64,000 nucleotides of DNA from Bradyrhizobium sp. B097 (GCF_038957035.1 NZ_CP152412.1:5018501-5082500); one strand, 5' to 3'. Positions 1 to 9,618 are shown, counted from the first letter of the stretch. Numbers and translations are program-made. Notes: generated by a model not told the origin, from the letters alone.

Positions 1-411
1 GACGTACGAAATGACTGCATCGTCGCGTGACATGTTGCATCCCCAACTCGCGCCCCAGCCCAAGCCGAAAATCCAACACCCGCATGGCCGAATCCAATCG
101 GGGCGGAACGGTGGCGGAGCGCGGTCGGGCGGGCCGCAGGCGACCCGATTTCCCCTCGGGTGTGGTGGATGCGCCACACAACCAGGGAGGTTTACCCGGA
201 AATGGGACCCCGTGGCTCTCGCGAGCGCGTGGGTGGGCGCCCGCTCCTCGGCTCCCAGCGTCGGTTCCCGAAACTCCCCAACCTCTCCACCCTCTCGCCT
301 TGCTTTGGTCAAACCGGACTGGAGTCGTGGGGCCAGGGCCAGGGGTCGATACAGAGCTCAAATTGCCGGCCGCCCATTTGCGGTTGACCTTGGACTGAAA
401 CGGGGACCGCC
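1..411. other. Non-coding or unrecognised left edge
   Basis: No convincing gene was found in the first 411 bases. Short overlapping open frames here have arginine- and proline-rich translations without a ribosome binding site, typical of chance frames in high-GC DNA. The last part must hold the promoter and leader of the gene starting at 412, which has a CGGGGA ribosome binding site. The tail of a gene from further left could also lie here, but nothing identifies it. Confidence 0.5.
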
Positions 412-1482
412 ATGCAATCGACACTGAAAGACGCAGATCCGCACGATATTTTCGCGATCGAACCTAGCTTCACTGCAACCCGCCCGGACAATGCCGCCGC
501 CGCGCCGGCACCCGCCGCCAAGGCAGCGGCGGGGCAACGCGAGCCATGGTTCGGCCCGAGCCTCGCCCCCTCTTCCACGCCACAGGTCGCGCCCGCCGCC
601 ACGGTCACCTCGGTACCGCTGGTGACGCCGATACCAGTGACGGCGCCGCCGGCCGCGCCGGAGTACAGCGCCGCAAGCCATGACGGCAGGCTGGACGACA
701 TCAGACTGGAGCGTGCGCCGCGTCCGACCAATAAATGGGCGATCCGCGCTTTCTGGTTCGTGTTCGCGATCGTCGGCGCCATGGGCACCGCGGCGTGGCA
801 ACACTACGGGCATCGCGTCAAGCAGGTGGTGGCGGAGTACGTGCCCCAGGTCGAGGCCCTGACGTCGCTGCTGCCAGGCAAGGCCGGTCCCACTGCCGAC
901 CAGGCGAGCCCGCCCGCGCAGGCGGCTGCCGCCGATCAGCCGGCTGAGGCTGCCGCGGCGGCTGCGCCACAGGACGTCGCCACGGCCGCGCCCGCTCCTG
1001 CCGCAGCAGCGGCGCCGGTCGCGCCCGCCGTATCAGCGGCACCAGCCGCAGCCGCACCTGACCAAACGCAATTGTTGCAGTCGATGGCGCGCGATCTCGC
1101 GTCAATGGGACAGCAGATCGAGCAGCTCAAGACCAGCATCGATCAGCTGAAGGCGAGCCAGGATCAGTTGACGCAGCGGGTCGCACGGACGACCGAGACC
1201 AGGGCCGTCGAACCGCGGCCGGTCGCGCCGCGCCCGCGTGCCGCGATCACGCCGCCGGCGGCACCACACACGGCTGTTGCTTCACCGCCGGTGCGCCGGT
1301 CGTACCCGCCGGCGCAGGCCTACATCCCGCCGCCACCGCCGGCATCAGCAGCACCGCTGCCGGCGCCCGTTGCTGCCGCACCGCAGGCTGCCGCGCCGCG
1401 GCCAGTGCAATCGCAGCAGTCCTCTGCTGTCGATGCCGATGATAACGGCCCCGTGGTTCGGCCGCCGATGCCGCTGCGCTGA
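412..1482 (+). CDS. Membrane-anchored Pro/Ala-rich protein of unknown function
   Basis: A 356-residue protein with no recognised catalytic domain. The first 105 residues are Ala/Pro-rich and probably cytoplasmic. One hydrophobic segment at about 108-127 (KWAIRAFWFVFAIVGAMG) would anchor it in the inner membrane. A long Ala/Pro-rich stretch (about 160-220) leads to a short amphipathic region near 222-262 rich in Q, L and K (QIEQLKTSIDQLKASQDQL), which looks like a coiled coil. A Pro-rich tail follows. The start is preceded by CGGGGA. This architecture suggests a structural or scaffold protein reaching from membrane to periplasm, but that is inference. A strong terminator lies directly downstream. 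Confidence 0.75.
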   Translation: MQSTLKDADPHDIFAIEPSFTATRPDNAAAAPAPAAKAAAGQREPWFGPSLAPSSTPQVAPAATVTSVPLVTPIPVTAPPAAPEYSAASHDGRLDDIRLERAPRPTNKWAIRAFWFVFAIVGAMGTAAWQHYGHRVKQVVAEYVPQVEALTSLLPGKAGPTADQASPPAQAAAADQPAEAAAAAAPQDVATAAPAPAAAAAPVAPAVSAAPAAAAPDQTQLLQSMARDLASMGQQIEQLKTSIDQLKASQDQLTQRVARTTETRAVEPRPVAPRPRAAITPPAAPHTAVASPPVRRSYPPAQAYIPPPPPASAAPLPAPVAAAPQAAAPRPVQSQQSSAVDADDNGPVVRPPMPLR

Positions 1483-1512
1483 CGGCCTACGAACGGTCGC
1501 GGGCAAACGAAA

Positions 1513-1550
1513 GGGCACCGATCGCGCTGACGCGATCGGTGCCCTTTTTT
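1513..1550 (+). terminator. Rho-independent terminator after the 412-1482 gene
   Basis: A perfect 14-bp stem (GGGCACCGATCGCG paired with CGCGATCGGTGCCC) has a 4-nt CTGA loop and is followed by six T. It lies 30 bases after the stop codon and separates this gene from the convergent L,D-transpeptidase gene. Confidence 0.93.
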
Positions 1551-1566
1551 GTATCTCAAATGCGAA

Positions 1567-2196
1567 TTAGGCGCTCTGTCCCGGCGGCAGCACGACCACG
1601 GTCGCGCCCGGCTTGACGTGCTGGTAGAGATCGATGACGTCGGCGTTGTTCATGCGGATACAGCCCGACGAGATCGCTTGCCCGATATATTCAGGCTGGT
1701 TGGTGCCGTGGATGCGGTAAAGCGTGTCCTTGTTGCCCTGGTAGAGGTAGATGCCCCGGGCACCGAGCGGATTGGCCGGTCCGCCGGCGACACGCGCCGG
1801 ATACGGTCCGAGCCGCTCCTGGATGTCCTTGGTCGGAACCCAATCCGGCCATTCGGCGAGCCGGCCCACGGTGGCGACGCCGGAGAACGCCATCGCCTCC
1901 TCGCCGACGGCGACGCCGTAGCGGATCGCCTTGCCGCCGGGCAGCACGTAATAAAGGTAGCGCGCGTCGGTATCGACCAGGATCGAACCCGGCTGCTCCT
2001 TCCGCGTGTAATCGACAATGTGGCGCTGGAACTGATCCGGAATCTTGGCGTCCGCATAGGGCGGATGCGCCAGCAATTGCCGATCGCGCGGCGTCATCGC
2101 GGCATCCGTCACCGGCGACAGCGTCGCCTGCATGCAGCCGCCAAGTGCGAGCGAGCCCATCAGCACCGCAGCAAGCCCCAACTTCGACACGATCAT
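1567..2196 (-). CDS. L,D-transpeptidase (YkuD family), lipoprotein
   Basis: Probable peptidoglycan cross-linking enzyme of the YkuD family, 209 residues. The chosen ATG at 2196 has a GGGGAGA site just upstream and gives a signal peptide ending in LALGGC, a lipobox with Cys21 as the predicted lipidated residue; longer frames upstream lack this. The catalytic region shows HGTN (His163) and SSGCIRM (Cys179 the nucleophile, then Arg181), the hallmark of the family. It should act in the periplasm, forming 3-3 cross-links or attaching proteins to the wall; which one cannot be read from the sequence. It is divergent from the small secreted-protein gene at 2372. A second, much larger family member lies at 42852. 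Confidence 0.93.
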   Translation of the reverse strand: MIVSKLGLAAVLMGSLALGGCMQATLSPVTDAAMTPRDRQLLAHPPYADAKIPDQFQRHIVDYTRKEQPGSILVDTDARYLYYVLPGGKAIRYGVAVGEEAMAFSGVATVGRLAEWPDWVPTKDIQERLGPYPARVAGGPANPLGARGIYLYQGNKDTLYRIHGTNQPEYIGQAISSGCIRMNNADVIDLYQHVKPGATVVVLPPGQSA

Positions 2197-2371
2197 TCTC
2201 CCCTGCGTCAAGTTGTGGCACTTGCTGCCGAAATCGTGCTGAAATCGTGGCAGCGCAGATTGGAACACGGCTGTTTGATCGGTTCCTTCGGCAAGTGTGT
2301 CCTTCCGGTTGCAGTCGGTTCCCACGGACGCTAGCCTTGCGGCAAAATATCCAAACACCGGGAGGAATTCG

Positions 2372-2752
2372 ATGCGTTACGCTCTGCTGATCGGCGGCCT
2401 GATTGTCGCGGCAACACCGGCCCATGCCGATCCGCGCGCGGCCTATGTCACCATGGTGCTGCAGGCCTTTGCCGCCAAGGTCGAGTGCCCCGGCACCGAT
2501 CTGGTCTACCAGGATCTCGTGCAGCGCGCGCAGGACATGCACCTGCCCGACGGCACCACCGAGCAGGTGCGCAAGGCGATCGCCTTCATGCATACCGGCG
2601 GCAAGATGGGCGAGAAACAGGCCGACGACCTGATGACCGAAGTCGCGATCGCGACCCAGACCACCGACCTCGACCAGCGCCGCGCCGGCAGCATGACGAC
2701 CTGGTGCCAGGACCAGAAGACGCGGCTCGCGGGCTACATCAGGACCAAGTAG
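2372..2752 (+). CDS. Small secreted protein of unknown function
   Basis: A 126-residue protein with a clear Sec signal peptide (MRYALLIGGLIVAATPAHA, cleavage after AHA). The start was chosen for its GGGAGGAA site seven bases upstream. The mature part is about 107 residues, helical-looking, with two cysteines (CPGTD and WCQDQ) that could form one disulphide. No known domain is recognised. It is divergent from the L,D-transpeptidase gene, sharing about 175 bases of intergenic DNA. Confidence 0.78.
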   Translation: MRYALLIGGLIVAATPAHADPRAAYVTMVLQAFAAKVECPGTDLVYQDLVQRAQDMHLPDGTTEQVRKAIAFMHTGGKMGEKQADDLMTEVAIATQTTDLDQRRAGSMTTWCQDQKTRLAGYIRTK

Positions 2753-2755
2753 TAG

Positions 2756-2809
2756 AAAGCGTTTTCGAGCGAAGTGGGCACCGGTTCGCGTGAAGAAAAC
2801 GCGTCAAAC
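2756..2809. repeat. Dispersed inverted-repeat element, GCGTTTTC type
   Basis: Element with self-complementary ends (AAAGCGTTTTC ... GAAAACGCGTC) around a GAAGTGG-CACCGGTTCGCG core. Related copies occur at 29945-29993, 34131-34180 and, inverted, at 40224-40276. It lies between two convergent genes and may act as a weak bidirectional terminator or mRNA stabiliser. Confidence 0.8.
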
Positions 2810-2817
2810 AAGAATCC

Positions 2818-3600
2818 TCAATCGAGCTCCGGCGGCGCGAACCAGTTGGTCAGCGACAGGCCGCCGTCGACCACGATCGATGCGCCGGTGACGTAGCCTG
2901 CGAGCCTGTGCGACAGCACGGCGAGCGCCATCGACGCGAGATCGTCCGCCTGGCCTAGCCGCCCGAGCGGAATGTGCTTGGCCAGCGCCGGGTCTGCGAC
3001 GAAGCCGCCGGCCGCGATCGCACCGGGCACCAGCGCGTTGACGCGGATGCCGTAGCGGCCCCAGCTCTTGGCAAGCTCCTTCACCAGCATCGCCATGCCG
3101 GCCTTCGCCGTCGAGTAATGCGGCAGGTTGCGCGGCGTGCCCGCATGCAGCGAAGTGAGCAGCAGGAACGAGCCAGGCCGCTTCGCCGCGATCAGAGTGC
3201 GCGCCAGTTCGCGCGACAGATGAAAACCGGCATCGAGATTGACCGCGTGCATCTGCCGCCAGGTCTCTTCATCGACCACCATCGCATGATCGGCCTCGCG
3301 GCGCGGCGGCGAGGCGCTGTGGACGAAATGCGTCACCTGCCCGACCGCGGCTTGCGCATGTGCCAGCAGCGCGTCGCACGCCGCACGTTGCGCGAGATCG
3401 CCGACCCAGGGCACGGCAAGTTCGGGATGTGCGGCGGCCTTGATGGCGGCCATGACCCTGTCCTCGTGCAAATCGGCGAACACCGTGCGCACACCTTCGC
3501 CCACCAGGGCCTGCGCGACCGCGCGGCCGATGCCGTTGCCGGCCCCGGTCACCAGGGCCGTCTCGCGCGCGGGATCGAAGGGCGACGTGAAGAGGCTCAT
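2818..3600 (-). CDS. SDR family oxidoreductase
   Basis: Short-chain dehydrogenase/reductase of 260 residues, the usual length. The Rossmann motif TGAGNGIG is at 18-25, the catalytic Ser at 150 (LLLTS) and YSTAK at 162-166 supplies the catalytic Tyr and Lys. The cofactor is NAD(H) or NADP(H); FADLHED after beta-2 suggests NAD, which is only an inference. The NNAG-like motif is altered to VHSAS. It starts 33 bases after the stop of the FMN reductase gene (3634-4224, same strand), so the two are probably co-transcribed and form a small redox operon. The substrate is unknown. Confidence 0.9.
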   Translation of the reverse strand: MSLFTSPFDPARETALVTGAGNGIGRAVAQALVGEGVRTVFADLHEDRVMAAIKAAAHPELAVPWVGDLAQRAACDALLAHAQAAVGQVTHFVHSASPPRREADHAMVVDEETWRQMHAVNLDAGFHLSRELARTLIAAKRPGSFLLLTSLHAGTPRNLPHYSTAKAGMAMLVKELAKSWGRYGIRVNALVPGAIAAGGFVADPALAKHIPLGRLGQADDLASMALAVLSHRLAGYVTGASIVVDGGLSLTNWFAPPELD

Positions 3601-3633
3601 GATGCCTGTCTCCGAGGACGCGCGGACTGGCGC

Positions 3634-4224
3634 TCAGTATGGCGGCGCCTTGCGCGCCCGCTGTGCTTTGGCGGCTTCGATCCACCAGGTGAAGTCGTCG
3701 GCAAAGCGTGGAAAGGCGTGTTCGAGCGACTTGCCGCCCTCGCCGATCGGCTTGCCTTCGGCGGACAGGGTCTGCGCGATCGGCCCCGCGCTGATCGTGC
3801 TCGACACCACCACCATGCCCATCTCCGACAGCGTGCCGTGCCAGGCGGTCGCGGCGCGCGCACCGGCGAACCGCCCGGCCGAGTAGCTCGCGATTGCCGC
3901 GGGACGCCAGAACCATTCCTCGAGGAAATGATCGGTCAGGTTCTTCAGCCCGGGCTGGATGCCCCAATTGTATTCGCCGGTGACGAACAGGAAGCCGTCG
4001 GCGTCTCGGATCTTTCCGGCGAGCGTTTCGAGCACGGCCGGCGCCTGGCCCTTGGGATGTTCCTTGTACATCCGGTCGAGCATCGGCAGGCCGACCTCCT
4101 TGGCGTCGATCAACTCGACATCGTCGCCGCGCGCACGAAGGCCGTCGACGACGAAATGCGCCAGGCGGATGCCCATGCGATCCGAACGATAGGAGCCGTA
4201 GAGAACGAGAATTCGGTGAGTCAT
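3634..4224 (-). CDS. NADPH-dependent FMN reductase family protein
   Basis: Flavodoxin-fold reductase of 196 residues. It opens with the phosphate-binding loop of this family (LYGSYRSDRMG) and contains GEYNWGIQPGLKNLTD, matching the conserved PEYN-x-S-x-P-x-LKNAID region that contacts flavin. Such proteins reduce FMN or quinones and other acceptors using NAD(P)H in the cytoplasm. It is the first gene of a probable two-gene operon with the SDR at 2818. The electron acceptor is not predictable. Confidence 0.88.
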   Translation of the reverse strand: MTHRILVLYGSYRSDRMGIRLAHFVVDGLRARGDDVELIDAKEVGLPMLDRMYKEHPKGQAPAVLETLAGKIRDADGFLFVTGEYNWGIQPGLKNLTDHFLEEWFWRPAAIASYSAGRFAGARAATAWHGTLSEMGMVVVSSTISAGPIAQTLSAEGKPIGEGGKSLEHAFPRFADDFTWWIEAAKAQRARKAPPY

Positions 4225-4403
4225 GATGGCGCGATCCTACCATGGCGTTGCGACAGCCGTCCTGCGGCTGGCGCGCAGATGTTAACGGCATTTCCGGCGC
4301 GTTTTCCCGGCATTAAGCAATTCGTCGCAAGTCGCCCGCCGCGGCCAAAAATTGCCAGATTTGTTTTCTGGATATGTTTTCGCTTCGAGAAGGAGAACCC
4401 GAC

Positions 4404-4655
4404 ATGCGGATCGCAAAGCTGGTTTTCGCAGGCTCGCTCGCGGCCGTCGCGGCCGTGGCCACGCCTGCGCTGGCGAAGAGCGCCGAGCAGCAGAAAGCCG
4501 ACGACAAATCCACCACCACCACTTCGGCCGGTTGCCAGGCCTACCAGCAGGCCGCCGACGGCACCTGGACCCAGTTGCCCTGCGGCGAGGCCGGCACCGG
4601 CGGCGCGACCCAGCACCGCTCCGCAACCAAGGGCGCCGACGAGGACTCACGCTAG
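4404..4655 (+). CDS. Small secreted protein of unknown function
   Basis: An 83-residue protein with a Sec signal peptide (MRIAKLVFAGSLAAVAAVATPALA). The start follows a GAGAAGGAGAA site. The mature part is only about 58 residues, rich in Lys, Ser, Thr and Gly, with two cysteines (GCQAY and LPCGE) that may form a disulphide. No domain is recognised. It is expected to be periplasmic. Confidence 0.72.
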   Translation: MRIAKLVFAGSLAAVAAVATPALAKSAEQQKADDKSTTTTSAGCQAYQQAADGTWTQLPCGEAGTGGATQHRSATKGADEDSR

Positions 4656-4759
4656 AGTCTCTGTGGGAACCGCCGCGCGTACGCCAATCGGCGGACACGG
4701 TATCGTACAGCTGTCGCCGCATTCCCGGTCTTAACCTCTCTCCTTACGGAGGGAGCCGG

Positions 4760-5149
4760 ATGTTCAAACGAGTGGCAATCGCGATACTTGGGCTTTCGCT
4801 CGCGCTTCCATTGATACCATCGGAAGCTGCGGAGCAGCATCGCGGCGGCGACGCCGCGCTCGGCGCGTTGTCGGGCGGGATCATATTCGGCCCCATTGGC
4901 GCGGTCGCCGGCGCCGTCGTCGGCTACACGGCCGGACCGTCCATCTCTCACTCGCTCGGCGTCCGTAGCCATCAGACACATGCGCGGCGGACCAAATCCG
5001 TCAGACAGGCGCAGGCATCCACGAAGTATCGTCAACCCGCACCGGACCGTCGGGCGGCACTCCCTGCGGCGGCGCCGGCAGCGGCACCGGCACCGCCGCC
5101 TCCCCTCGAGACGGCAACGACAATGCCGCCGGTCCAGCCGCTGGAATAG
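4760..5149 (+). CDS. Glycine-zipper secreted protein
   Basis: A 129-residue protein. The ATG was chosen because it follows an ACGGAGGGAG site and opens a signal peptide (about residues 1-23, ending PSEAAE). Residues about 32-57 form a glycine-zipper hydrophobic stretch (GALSGGIIFGPIGAVAG AVVGY), common in outer-membrane and envelope proteins. The C-terminal half is basic then Pro/Ala-rich and probably disordered. Function unknown; an envelope location is likely. Confidence 0.7.
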   Translation: MFKRVAIAILGLSLALPLIPSEAAEQHRGGDAALGALSGGIIFGPIGAVAGAVVGYTAGPSISHSLGVRSHQTHARRTKSVRQAQASTKYRQPAPDRRAALPAAAPAAAPAPPPPLETATTMPPVQPLE

Positions 5150-5278
5150 GCGACGGCCCAGCCGGAGTACCTCCGGTTGTCGCCGCTCGAGCGAACGCCC
5201 GCATCATAAACCCAAGCTTAATGCGCGCCCGGTACGGTTGGGGCCTTCCCTCTTTCGTCAAGAAATGGCGTGCATCCC

Positions 5279-7360
5279 ATGAAAATCGGTACTCTCCTGA
5301 CGGCCGCGATCGTCTCTTTGTCCGCGGTCGGCGGTGGCCTGGCGGCCTATGTCGCGGCGACCAAGTACCAGACCATGGACAAGGTTTCGACCGCGCAGAG
5401 CCGGCTCGAGATCGTCCGTGCCGTCGGGGATATCCCGCGCTACATGAACCCCGAGCGTGGCTACGCCACCAACCTGCTGCTCGCTGGCGGCACGATCGAT
5501 CCGAAGCAGATCGCCGAACTCGACCGTCAGCGCCAGCTGACCGACGGCGCGCTGGCCAAGGTCAACCAGGTGCGCGCCACCCTGCCGGGATCGCTCGACG
5601 ATGGCGAGGCCGTCGCGCGCGAGATCGACGCGCTGAAGGTGAAGTTTGCCGGGCTGCGCGACGCCATCGCGGCTGCAATCTCAGGTGCGGCCGATGCCCG
5701 CCGCGCGGCCGCCGGCAAGATCGTCGCCGACAATTCCGTGTTCAACGCCGGTGTCACCACGCTGCTCGACGAGCAGGTGCGCCGGCTCGCCGGCCTCGAC
5801 GGCAATGCCTATCGCCAGGCCAGCTACGCCAACATCGCCTGGATGCTGCGCGACACCGGCGGCCTCAATGCCAGCCTGCACAAGGCGCTGGTCGGCGCCA
5901 AGCGCGTCGCGACCGATCAGGAGAAGCTGGAACTCTACCGCTCAACCGGCCGCACCGAGCAGATCCTCTCGACCTTGCAGGAACTGCGCAACAACCCGGC
6001 AACGCCCGCCAACGTCATGACGGCGCTCGGCAAGATGCAGGCCGACTATGTCGAGCGCTTCGGCAAGGCGCTGAAGCTTGCCAAGGAAGGCGCCGTGACC
6101 GGCAAGTACGAGCTGGATCTCGACACCTACTATCCGGAATCGCAGATCGGCCTCGCCGCCATCATCACAGTGCGCGACGCGTTCTACGAGAATGCCGAGC
6201 AAGTGCTTGCCAACGCCTATTCGTCGGCGCGCTTCAGCTTCGTGATCGCACTGATCGGGCTGCTCGCGGTCATCGCCGTCAGCGCCGGCCTCATCGTCGT
6301 GGTCGGCCGCCGCATCCTCAACCCGATCGCAGCCCTCACCGGCCGGATGTCGCGCCTCGCCGCGGGCGACGTCGCCGAGGCGATCCCCGGCGCCGCGCGC
6401 AACGACGAGATCGGCGCGATGGCCGCCGCCGTGCAGGTGTTCAAGGACAACAGGATCGAGGCGGATCGCCTCGCGAGCGAGAAGGAAGCCGAGAACGACG
6501 TCAAGATGCGCCGTGCCCGCGTGCTCGACGATCTGACCCATGCTTTCGAAGCCAAGGTCACCGAACTGGTCGGCGGATTGTCCGCGGCGTCCTCGGTGAT
6601 GGAGGACACCGCGCAATCGATGTCCGCCACCGCCGCCGCCACCAACCGTCAGGCCGCGGTCGTCGCGGCGGCGTCGGATCAGACCTCGACCAATGTGCAG
6701 ACGGTGGCGAGCGCGACCGAGGAACTGACCTCCTCGATCTCGGAGATCGCCCGCCAGGTCGCGACCTCGACCGAGATCGCCGCGCGCGCCGTCGACCATG
6801 CAAGGCGCACCGGCGACACCGCGCGTTCGCTGGCCGAGGGCGCCCAGAAGATCGGCGACGTCGTGACGCTGATCCAGAGCATCGCGGCGCAGACCAACCT
6901 GCTCGCGCTCAACGCCACCATCGAGGCGGCCCGCGCCGGCGAGGCCGGTCGCGGCTTTGCCGTCGTCGCCTCGGAAGTGAAGTCGCTGGCCGGTCAGACC
7001 GCGAAGGCGACCACGGAGATTTCCGAGCAGATCACCGCGATCCAGACCGCAAGCGACGAGACCGTGACGGCGATCCGGAGCGTCGTCGACGTCATCACCG
7101 AGATCGACCAGATCGGCACTGCGATTGCCGCCGCGATCGAAGAACAGGGCTCGGCGACCAAGGAGATCTCGCGCAGCGTCCAGGAAGCCGCGCGCGGCAC
7201 CCAGGAGGTCAACTCCAACATCTCCGGCGTGCAGCGCGCCGCCGACGACACCGGCGCGGCGGCAACCCAGGTGCTGGGCGCAGCCGAGCAGCTCTCGACG
7301 CAGTCCAAGGACCTCGCCGGCCAGGTCAACCGCTTCCTCTCCGACGTGCGGGCGGCGTAG
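5279..7360 (+). CDS. Methyl-accepting chemotaxis protein
   Basis: Transmembrane chemoreceptor, 693 residues. TM1 is at about 5-27, a helical periplasmic sensor spans about 28-315, and TM2 lies near 318-340 ([21 protein letters not shown]). A HAMP domain follows ([21 protein letters not shown]), then a long signalling helix pair whose conserved hairpin tip is [19 protein letters not shown] near 550-570. It should control CheA activity in response to a ligand bound by the periplasmic part, which I cannot identify. No CheB/CheR pentapeptide tail is visible. No che genes lie nearby, so it is an orphan receptor. A GTG nine bases upstream is an alternative start. Confidence 0.94.
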   Translation: MKIGTLLTAAIVSLSAVGGGLAAYVAATKYQTMDKVSTAQSRLEIVRAVGDIPRYMNPERGYATNLLLAGGTIDPKQIAELDRQRQLTDGALAKVNQVRATLPGSLDDGEAVAREIDALKVKFAGLRDAIAAAISGAADARRAAAGKIVADNSVFNAGVTTLLDEQVRRLAGLDGNAYRQASYANIAWMLRDTGGLNASLHKALVGAKRVATDQEKLELYRSTGRTEQILSTLQELRNNPATPANVMTALGKMQADYVERFGKALKLAKEGAVTGKYELDLDTYYPESQIGLAAIITVRDAFYENAEQVLANAYSSARFSFVIALIGLLAVIAVSAGLIVVVGRRILNPIAALTGRMSRLAAGDVAEAIPGAARNDEIGAMAAAVQVFKDNRIEADRLASEKEAENDVKMRRARVLDDLTHAFEAKVTELVGGLSAASSVMEDTAQSMSATAAATNRQAAVVAAASDQTSTNVQTVASATEELTSSISEIARQVATSTEIAARAVDHARRTGDTARSLAEGAQKIGDVVTLIQSIAAQTNLLALNATIEAARAGEAGRGFAVVASEVKSLAGQTAKATTEISEQITAIQTASDETVTAIRSVVDVITEIDQIGTAIAAAIEEQGSATKEISRSVQEAARGTQEVNSNISGVQRAADDTGAAATQVLGAAEQLSTQSKDLAGQVNRFLSDVRAA

Positions 7361-7370
7361 TCGCGAATCC

Positions 7371-7449
7371 GTAGGATGGGTAGAGCGCAGCGAAACCCAT
7401 CGCTTCGCTGCGAGTGTTGATGGGTTTCGCTTCGCTCTACCCATCCTAC
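7371..7449. repeat. Dispersed inverted repeat, GTAGGATGGGTAGAGCG type
   Basis: Two nearly perfect inverted arms: GTAGGATGGGTAGAGCGCAG... and its complement ending CTCTACCCATCCTAC, joined by a short variable centre. Other copies are at 59656-59738 and 61777-61859. It sits between two convergent genes and would form a long hairpin in RNA, so a role in transcription termination or 3-prime mRNA protection is plausible. Confidence 0.9.
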
Positions 7450-7494
7450 GTTCGTCATGACGTGATCGAACGGTAACGTGGCTCACTCCACGTG

Positions 7495-8658
7495 CTAGCC
7501 GCCGCGCAGGCCGAGCACCCGGCGGGCGATCGCCTGGCGATGGACCTCGCTCGGGCCTTCGTACACCCGCATCAGGCGGGCCTTCTGCCACAGCGCGTTG
7601 AGCGGCAATTCCAGCGTCACACCGAGTGCGCCAAGCGTCTGCATGGCGTGGTCGCAGGCGTCATAGGCCATCTCGGTCGCAAACACCTTGATCATCGAGG
7701 CCTCGTGGCGGATGTCCTCGCCGCGGTCGGTCTTGTCGGCGGCCTCGCGCACCATCAGTCGGCAGGCATGCATGCGGGTGGAGATATCGGCGATCCACCA
7801 CTGGATCGCCTGGCGCTCGGCGAGCTTGACGCCGAACGTCTCGCGCTGCTTGGCGTGCTCGCACATCATGTCGAGCGCGCGCTTGGTGATGCCGACGCAG
7901 GTCGATCCCATCTCGAGCCGCCGCGTGCGCAGGCGCAGCTGCATCGGCGCGTAGCCCTTGCCGACCTCGCCCAGCACCGAGTCCTTCGGGATGCGGCAGT
8001 CCTCGAACACGATCTCATAGGTCGAGCCGCCGCCGACCATCGGGATCTCGCGCTCGATGATGAAGCCCGCCGTACCCTTCTCGACGATGAAGGAGGTGAT
8101 GCCGCCCTGGCGCTGATCGTTGCCGACGCGCGCCATCACGATGATGAAGTCGGCGGCGCGCGCATTGCTGATCCAGATCTTGCGGCCGTTCAGCACCCAC
8201 TGCTCGCCATCGAGCACCGCGCGCGTCTTCATGCCCGCGGGATCGCCGCCGGCGCCGGGCTCGGAGATTGCGATCGCCGACGTCATCCGGCCCTCGATAT
8301 AGGGCTGCAGATATTTCTTCTTCTGCGCCTCGGTGCCGACCGCCTGCAGCATGCGCAGGTTCGGCGAATCCGGCGGCAGCACGAACGGCACGCAGCTGCG
8401 GCCGAGCTCTTCATGCACCGCCGCCATCGTGCGCGTCGGCAAATCGTGGCCGCCGAGATCCTCGGGCGCATCGAGGCCCCAGAGGCCGAGGTCCTTGGAG
8501 ACATCGCGCAGCCGCTTGCGCTGCTCTGCGGTGAGCTCGGGATGATCGCTGCCGGGCAGTTTGGATTTCAGATATTGCGGCTCCAGTGGGATCAGTTCGC
8601 GATCGACGAATCTCGCGACGGTCTCGCGGATCATGGCTGTCTGTTCATCATCGCTCAT
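7495..8658 (-). CDS. Acyl-CoA dehydrogenase family protein
   Basis: FAD flavoprotein of 387 residues, the typical family length. The start at 8658 follows GCGAGGAA. The N-terminal helical domain, central beta domain (GDPAGMKTRAV then WVLNGRKIWISNA) and C-terminal helical domain (RRLEMG ... AKQRETFG) are all present. Near the C terminus, RVYEGPSEVH places a Glu where the catalytic base of several acyl-CoA dehydrogenases lies. It would oxidise an acyl-CoA to the 2-enoyl-CoA and pass electrons to ETF. Chain-length preference cannot be deduced. It stands alone, with an inverted-repeat element beyond its 3-prime end. Confidence 0.93.
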   Translation of the reverse strand: MSDDEQTAMIRETVARFVDRELIPLEPQYLKSKLPGSDHPELTAEQRKRLRDVSKDLGLWGLDAPEDLGGHDLPTRTMAAVHEELGRSCVPFVLPPDSPNLRMLQAVGTEAQKKKYLQPYIEGRMTSAIAISEPGAGGDPAGMKTRAVLDGEQWVLNGRKIWISNARAADFIIVMARVGNDQRQGGITSFIVEKGTAGFIIEREIPMVGGGSTYEIVFEDCRIPKDSVLGEVGKGYAPMQLRLRTRRLEMGSTCVGITKRALDMMCEHAKQRETFGVKLAERQAIQWWIADISTRMHACRLMVREAADKTDRGEDIRHEASMIKVFATEMAYDACDHAMQTLGALGVTLELPLNALWQKARLMRVYEGPSEVHRQAIARRVLGLRGG

Positions 8659-8940
8659 CCGGGATTCCTCGCCTGTGCTGCTTCGCTTCACAAAACCAGT
8701 AGCGCATTTTTTGTCGGCACAAATAGCGGAAACGCGCGCACGCGCTCACGCTCGCGCGAGGGTTTCATGGCGCGGAATTCAATATCCCGCGGCGCGGTCA
8801 GCGCGTGCGCAATTGCGCAGAACGTGGCAGCGCGTCGAGCAGACGATCGTGCAGCACGAGGTGATCGGCTGCTAGGAAGCGATCAACGATCGGTGCCCAA
8901 ATCGCCGGTGCTGCCGCTGCTCCGCGCTGGTTGCAGCCTC

Positions 8941-9618
8941 CTACTCGGCAAAGCCGACATAGCGGACAAAGTCGCTGTTGGCCTCGCGGTCCGACCGCAC
9001 CGCGTTGGCGGCAAAACCGTCGTCGGGATAGCCCATTGCGACGCAGGTCATGATCACCTGGTCCTCCGGGATATTGGCGACCTCGCGCACGATGTCGGAG
9101 CGCATGATGCCCTGGCCGTTGATCACGCTGCCGAGGCCGCGGTCCCAGGCTGCCAGCACGATGCCGTAGCAGAGCGCGCCGAGGTCGAAATGGCAGACCG
9201 CGCCGGGATCGAGGATCCGGTCATAGGCCAGGACCAGCGAGACCGGAGCGTCGAACTGGCGGAAGCCGCGCAGCACCCAATCCTGCCGCATCGGCTTGTC
9301 GTCGCGGGCAATGCCCATGGCGCCGAACAGCTTCTTGGCGATGTCGACCTGACGGCCGCGGTGCACGCCCTGGTACTCGCCATGGCTGATGATGTCGCGC
9401 TTGGCCTTGGCGCCGGCGATCATCTCCTCCATGTTGCGGCGGCGCACTTCTTCCAGCGGCGCCCCGGTCAGGACATGGACGTGCCAGGGCTGGGTGTTCA
9501 TCGAGGACGGCGCGCGCTTGGCCACCTCGATGATCTCCTCGACGGTCGCCCGGGACACCGGCTGCTTCTTGAACCCGCGCACGCTTTTGCGTGTCTGTAC
9601 CAGCGTCTCGAATTCCAT
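8941..9618 (-). CDS. Nitroreductase family protein
   Basis: FMN-dependent nitroreductase-fold protein of 225 residues. The start was set at 9618 because of the GGGGGAAA site upstream. It opens with the family signature TRKSVRGFKKQPV, in which the Arg-Ser-x-Arg contacts FMN phosphate, followed by AKRAPSSMNTQPWHV. The C-terminal half has the conserved MGYPDDGFAAN stretch. Members reduce nitroaromatics, quinones or enones with NAD(P)H; the natural substrate here is unknown. Separated by about 280 bases with no recognised feature from the acyl-CoA dehydrogenase gene start. Confidence 0.9.
   Translation of the reverse strand: MEFETLVQTRKSVRGFKKQPVSRATVEEIIEVAKRAPSSMNTQPWHVHVLTGAPLEEVRRRNMEEMIAGAKAKRDIISHGEYQGVHRGRQVDIAKKLFGAMGIARDDKPMRQDWVLRGFRQFDAPVSLVLAYDRILDPGAVCHFDLGALCYGIVLAAWDRGLGSVINGQGIMRSDIVREVANIPEDQVIMTCVAMGYPDDGFAANAVRSDREANSDFVRYVGFAE

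Noticed and set aside
27..427. Overlapping frames at the left edge
   Set aside because: No ribosome binding site, no homology and composition typical of chance frames.
2974..4734. 586-codon plus-strand frame across the SDR and FMN reductase genes
   Set aside because: Both minus-strand genes have clear active-site motifs and the plus frame has none.
5942..7591. 549-codon open frame on the minus strand opposite the chemotaxis receptor
   Set aside because: It is antisense to a well-supported gene, its translation is Arg/Gly/Asp-rich with no family resemblance, and long antisense frames are expected from high-GC codon bias.
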